Origin: Bacillota bacterium
GTDB taxonomy: Bacteria; Bacillota; Clostridia; Acetivibrionales; DTU013
Assembly: GCA_023409615.1 (NCBI GenBank)
Contig: JAEYRF010000047.1
Location: 1-8,511 of the forward strand
Direction: 5' to 3'
Length of the DNA stretch: 8,511 nucleotides
Below, piece by piece: positions 4,620-8,511 of the stretch (positions are counted from its first letter, which is position 1; each line of letters starts with the position of its first letter). A program made the position numbers and the translations under genes. The notes under the pieces were generated by a model that saw only the letters and a list, made by a program, of their open reading frames with translations, made no database searches and was not told where the DNA came from.

Positions 4620-7061
4620 ATGGCGGCTATTAAAGACCTATTACAGCAAATTACTGATCCAATGCTGCGTGAACGGCTGACGGAGGAAGTAACCCGCATC
4701 AGTAAAAATAAAAAGTTCGGTCTGGTATTTGAGGAACACGTCCCTGAATGTACTCCGCTCTATGGCGTACCCATAAAGTGTGATTCGACCGTTGCACGCA
4801 AGACAGGCAAACTAAACCAAATTTACATAGTAAAAAAAATTGACGGCAAAACTGCCGTCTGTGAGGATAAGGTATCGTCAGAAATAACAACCATACCTTT
4901 ATGCGATCTGGTTGCTGTGGCACAGTTTGGCGATCCTATTTTTCCTTCGCTCGAACCCATTGCTAAAGTAGAAAATGCGCCGAATGACAGCCTCTGGCAC
5001 ACGATTATTGAAGCGGATAACTACCATGCTCTTCAGCTTTTGGAGTACCTTTATGAGGGACAAGTGGATTGCATATACATAGACCCGCCCTATAACACAG
5101 GGGCAAGGGACTGGAAATATAATAACGACTATGTGGACTCCGCCGATGCATGGCGGCATAGCAAATGGCTTTCGATGATGAAAAAGCGTTTACGATTGGC
5201 GAAGCGTATTCTTAATCCAAATACAGGCGTTCTTATTGTTACAATTGACGAACATGAGGTTCATCATTTACGGACGATGCTTGAGGATATCTTTCCAGAA
5301 TTTTTTGTTCAAATGATAACCGCAGTCACGAATCCCAAAGGTGTAACTCAAGGCCGTTTTTCCCGTGTAGAGGAGTATGCTATCTTTTGCTTTGCTAAGA
5401 ATGCATTTGTTGCAGACAGCAAAGATAATTTGCTTAATATACCTAATCCTAATCGAAAGCCTCGATGGAAAGGACTTCTTCGTTCCGGAACAGACGCATT
5501 GAGAACTGATAGAGAGAGTATGTTCTATCCTGTTTTAATCGATGCTGAAAAACAGATGATTATTCGTGCTGGGAATTATTTACCTATTTCCCAGAATCCT
5601 GTACTTGGAGATAAGATCGATGGATATGATGTTGCATGGCCTATCAGACGCGATGGGTCATATGGTCGGTGGAGCGTGGGTAGTGAAACACTGAATGATT
5701 TGATTAAAAAGGGATATGTGGCATGTGGGAAATTTGACATGCAAAGAGCGACATGGGGTATTTCTTACATCAGCCAACCTAATCAGCTTCAAATTGAGCG
5801 CGGTGGTATAAGAATTGTTGCTCGAAATCCAATTACAGGTGTTGTGGAAATTGAATATGTAAACGATGATACAAGAGTGATAAAAACCGTATGGCATCGT
5901 ACCACTCACGATGCGGGTGCATATGGTTCTGACATGGTATCAGCGATAATTGGACAATCACGAGCGTTTTCATTCCCGAAGTCTCTTTATTCTACAAAGG
6001 ATGCCATTTCTGCAGTTATGAAAAACAAGCCTACCGCTCTTATTGTTGACTTTTTCGCCGGTAGTGGAACGACTCTTCATGCTGTTAATCTGCTGAACGC
6101 TGAGGACAATGGAAAACGGCGCTGCATCCTTGTCACCAACAACGAGGTTTCCGAAGCCGAAGCCCAACTATTGACTGAACGGGGATACCAGCCGGGTGAT
6201 CCAGAATGGGAAAAGCACGGCATTTGCCGTTCGGTGACTTGGCCGCGCACGGAGTACAGCATCCTTGGCAAACGGGCTGATGGTACGGTGCTTTCAGGCG
6301 AATATTTTACAAACCAAACAACGACAAAAGAAGTCAATCGCTCGTTCTATCAGCTTGGCTTTGTTGAAAATCCTGCATCACTTACCCCTGCTGCGAAAAA
6401 GCAGATTGTTGCTCTCATCGGTAAGGATAAGCTGCCGCAGTCTCTCGTGAAAGCAGACAGCCGTTTCATTGTATCAGAAAAGCATACAGCGTCCGTGTTG
6501 TTTGACCCTGATGCTGCTGATGAATGGCTCAATGTCCTTGAAGATCAGGAGCATATAACCGATTTCTATATCGTGGCAAAAGACAGCCGAACATATAATA
6601 ACATCAGACAAAAGGTCGTGGACCTTCTCGGTACGGTCACGGTAACCGAACCTCTGAAGCGCCCGATGAGCGAAGGTTTCGCCGCTAATGTAGAATACTT
6701 CAAGCTTGGCTTTCTTGACAAAAACAGCGTGTCGCTCGGTCAGCAATTCGCCGAGATTCTTCCCTTGCTATGGCTGAAAGCTGGAGCGATTGGCAAGCGC
6801 CCCGAGCTGGACAGTGCGGAACTGCCGAATATGTTGATTTTGCCGCAGAACTCTTTTGCAGTTCTCCTTGATGAAGACTGCTACGGTAAATTTGCCGAGG
6901 CTTTGCTGGAAACGAAAAATATTGGTACGGTATATTTTGTTACAAACTCTGAGGAAGCGTTCAGAGAGATGTCGGATGGTATTGGGATCGAGCAAACTTA
7001 TCAGCTATACCGCGACTATATTGATAATTTCGTAATCGGGAGCAGGAGGAATAATCTATGA
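4620..7061 (+). CDS. mod: Adenine-specific DNA methyltransferase, type III Mod-like, beta class (813 aa)
   Basis: It transfers a methyl group from S-adenosylmethionine to adenine N6 in a specific DNA site. DPPY (155-158) is the catalytic motif IV, in the context DCIYIDPPYNTG. The SAM-binding motif I, DFFAGSGTT (477-485), lies far downstream; this motif IV before motif I order defines the beta class. The roughly 250 residues between them (230-460) should contain the target recognition domain; they are lower in GC than the flanks. An N-terminal domain of about 120 residues precedes the catalytic core. A C-terminal region of about 240 residues contains LLWLKAGAIG and probably serves contact with the helicase subunit. 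The gene starts 14 nt after the ATPase stop, behind AAGGAG, and overlaps the helicase gene by ATGA. At 813 aa it is longer than classic type III Mod proteins (about 640-650 aa). Confidence 0.9.
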   Translation: MAAIKDLLQQITDPMLRERLTEEVTRISKNKKFGLVFEEHVPECTPLYGVPIKCDSTVARKTGKLNQIYIVKKIDGKTAVCEDKVSSEITTIPLCDLVAVAQFGDPIFPSLEPIAKVENAPNDSLWHTIIEADNYHALQLLEYLYEGQVDCIYIDPPYNTGARDWKYNNDYVDSADAWRHSKWLSMMKKRLRLAKRILNPNTGVLIVTIDEHEVHHLRTMLEDIFPEFFVQMITAVTNPKGVTQGRFSRVEEYAIFCFAKNAFVADSKDNLLNIPNPNRKPRWKGLLRSGTDALRTDRESMFYPVLIDAEKQMIIRAGNYLPISQNPVLGDKIDGYDVAWPIRRDGSYGRWSVGSETLNDLIKKGYVACGKFDMQRATWGISYISQPNQLQIERGGIRIVARNPITGVVEIEYVNDDTRVIKTVWHRTTHDAGAYGSDMVSAIIGQSRAFSFPKSLYSTKDAISAVMKNKPTALIVDFFAGSGTTLHAVNLLNAEDNGKRRCILVTNNEVSEAEAQLLTERGYQPGDPEWEKHGICRSVTWPRTEYSILGKRADGTVLSGEYFTNQTTTKEVNRSFYQLGFVENPASLTPAAKKQIVALIGKDKLPQSLVKADSRFIVSEKHTASVLFDPDAADEWLNVLEDQEHITDFYIVAKDSRTYNNIRQKVVDLLGTVTVTEPLKRPMSEGFAANVEYFKLGFLDKNSVSLGQQFAEILPLLWLKAGAIGKRPELDSAELPNMLILPQNSFAVLLDEDCYGKFAEALLETKNIGTVYFVTNSEEAFREMSDGIGIEQTYQLYRDYIDNFVIGSRRNNL

Positions 7062-8511
7062 GAGCAACGTTATTTCCGTTTCAAGAATCGGCACTTGCCG
7101 ACTTGCACGAGAAGATAAAAAAAGCACATGCCTATTGGAGTGAAAAAGATCCTCAGGTCATTTCGTTTACTGCTCCCACAGGTGCCGGTAAGACAATTAT
7201 TATGACCGCTTTATTTGAAGATATTATCTTCGGCCATGCCTATGGAGTAGCGGAGCCGGATTCTGTTTTCGTTTGGCTTTCGGATATGCCGGAACTCAAT
7301 GAGCAGACACGTTTGAAAATTGAAAGCAAATCGGAAAAATTTCGCACAAGGGACATTCGGGTAATTGACTCGACTTTTGATGCAGAGTATTTTACCCCCG
7401 GCGGCATCTATTTTCTGAATACACAAAAGCTCGGTTCGGACAAGCTGCTCACGCAGAAATCCAATTTGCGCGAATATACGATTTGGGAAACAATTGCAAA
7501 TACTGCGGAGCGTCAGCCCAAGTCCTTTTTTGTTGTAATCGATGAAGCGCATAGAGGAACATTTACATCCCCACAGGCCGAAAATAAAGCACAGTCTATC
7601 ATGCAGAAATTTATTAAAGGAAGTAAAGAAGATGGTCTCCCTGTTATGCCTCTTATTATCGGAGTGACCGCTACGCCTCAACGGTTTCAAAAGCTTGTGG
7701 CCGATACGACATCTACTATACAAAAAGTTGTCGTTCCTCCTGAAGATGTGCGAGAATCCGGTCTTTTGAAAGACAGAGTTATTATTCACTTCCCCGACAT
7801 TGCAATCGGTGCCGATATGACGATGTTTAAGGAAGCCGTTGCCAATTGGAAAAAGAAATGTGAACGATGGCAGTCTTATTGTGACCACGAGGAAATTAAG
7901 AAACCCGTCCGCCCTGTTCTTGTCATTCAGGTTGAGGATGGAAATGAACGGGAAATCACTCAAACAGATTTGGATTCCTGCATCTCCATACTTGAAGATG
8001 CGATCGGGCGCAGACTTCAAGCTGGAGAAGTTGTTCATACGTTTGATAAACACGAGACCATTAAAAGGCATGGGCTGGATATACGCAGGGTGGATGCTTC
8101 CCGCATTGAAGAAGATGAAAAGGCTATCGTTGTGTTCTTTAAAATGAATCTTTCCACTGGCTGGGACTGCCCTCGTGCCGAAACAATGATGTCGTTCCGA
8201 CACGCAAATGATTATACTTATATCGCTCAATTGCTCGGACGTATGATACGTACCCCGCTTGCCCGTCGTGTGGAGTCTGATGCCGAACTGAACAATGTAG
8301 GTCTATTTCTTCCTTTTTTTGATGAAAAAACAGTCAAAATGGTGGAGCAGGCATTGCGCGACAGTGAGGCAATTGTTCCTGCTGAAACCGGATCGCATAA
8401 GGAGCTCATCACCCTGAAACGTGATCCTGCATTTGCCGATGTATTTAGCGATATGAATTTAATAACCTATCGCATAGATTCCGCGAGGAAACAACCCGCA
8501 CTCCGCAGACT
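7058..8511 (+). CDS. res: Type III Res-like DEAD/DEAH helicase, restriction subunit (partial, right edge)
   Basis: The frame is open from the ATG at 7058 to the right edge (484 codons seen), in an ATGA overlap with the methyltransferase gene and behind AGGAGGA. Superfamily 2 helicase motifs appear in order: LFPFQ (5-9), Walker A APTGAGKT (39-46), the DEAH box IDEAH (161-165), motif III TATP (204-207), motif V STGWDCP (366-372) and motif VI QLLGRMIRT (391-399). The STGWDCP form of motif V is characteristic of ResIII-type restriction helicases. In the family, this subunit pairs with Mod, uses ATP to communicate along DNA and cuts unmethylated DNA with a C-terminal PD-(D/E)xK domain. That nuclease would lie beyond the window, so I cannot confirm it. 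The alternative, a helicase from a non-type-III defence system paired with a methyltransferase, stays possible. Confidence 0.9.
   Translation, partial: MRATLFPFQESALADLHEKIKKAHAYWSEKDPQVISFTAPTGAGKTIIMTALFEDIIFGHAYGVAEPDSVFVWLSDMPELNEQTRLKIESKSEKFRTRDIRVIDSTFDAEYFTPGGIYFLNTQKLGSDKLLTQKSNLREYTIWETIANTAERQPKSFFVVIDEAHRGTFTSPQAENKAQSIMQKFIKGSKEDGLPVMPLIIGVTATPQRFQKLVADTTSTIQKVVVPPEDVRESGLLKDRVIIHFPDIAIGADMTMFKEAVANWKKKCERWQSYCDHEEIKKPVRPVLVIQVEDGNEREITQTDLDSCISILEDAIGRRLQAGEVVHTFDKHETIKRHGLDIRRVDASRIEEDEKAIVVFFKMNLSTGWDCPRAETMMSFRHANDYTYIAQLLGRMIRTPLARRVESDAELNNVGLFLPFFDEKTVKMVEQALRDSEAIVPAETGSHKELITLKRDPAFADVFSDMNLITYRIDSARKQPALRR

Noticed and set aside
7839..8147. Plus-strand open frame of 102 codons
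   Set aside because: It is out of frame within the helicase gene, which continues uninterrupted through it.
7211..8230. Antisense open frame of 339 codons
   Set aside because: It lies wholly within the helicase gene, whose ordered superfamily 2 motifs are intact across this stretch. The antisense product has no recognisable motif, and open antisense frames are common opposite coding sequence.
1..8511. CRISPR array, tRNA, rRNA, insertion sequence or tandem repeats
   Set aside because: I looked for regularly spaced direct repeats, cloverleaf-like segments and transposase motifs and saw none.

Overview
The window looks like part of the accessory genome of an anaerobic Firmicute, probably a gut Clostridia lineage (Lachnospiraceae or Oscillospiraceae type). 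The evidence is strong AAAGGAG/GGAGG ribosome-binding sites, moderate GC (about 40-50% by eye), and a small sigma-70-region-4-like protein of the type usually found on Clostridia conjugative or integrative elements. I see no rRNA, tRNA, CRISPR array or insertion sequence. The taxonomic call is an inference.

Left part (1 to about 780, leftward): a sigma-like regulator that runs off the left edge, preceded by an unknown 52-aa gene. A nested fold-back hairpin region lies between the two. This looks like mobile-element backbone.

Middle (about 780-1025): a regulatory intergenic region between divergent transcription units. It holds a terminator-like hairpin in the leftward leader, a weak leftward promoter with a 12-bp palindrome in its spacer, and a good rightward promoter (TTGATA-17-TAAAAT). 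One dyad overlaps the rightward -35 and a 15-bp palindrome lies at its expected start site.

Right part (1026 to the right edge, rightward): one tightly packed operon of six genes. In order these are a 70-aa Cro/C1-type repressor; a 478-aa protein with a Cys-rich HNH-like zinc module and an ABC-3C-type C-terminal domain; an 82-aa ABC-3C middle component; a 567-aa DUF2326-type SMC/Rad50-like ATPase; an 813-aa beta-class adenine DNA methyltransferase (type III Mod-like); and a type III Res-like superfamily 2 helicase cut by the right edge after 484 residues. Overlapping reading frames (23, 32 and 4 nt) suggest translational coupling within both the ABC module and the Mod-Res pair.

The most interesting interpretation is a composite defence island. 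An ABC three-component conflict module, in the same effector / small middle subunit / SMC-like ATPase order as Lamassu-type systems, is transcribed together with a type III-like restriction-modification pair behind a single, apparently autoregulated promoter. The HNH-like module lacks the usual catalytic Asp-His pair, so its role is open. The methyltransferase recognition region has lower GC than its flanks, as expected if specificity domains are exchanged.
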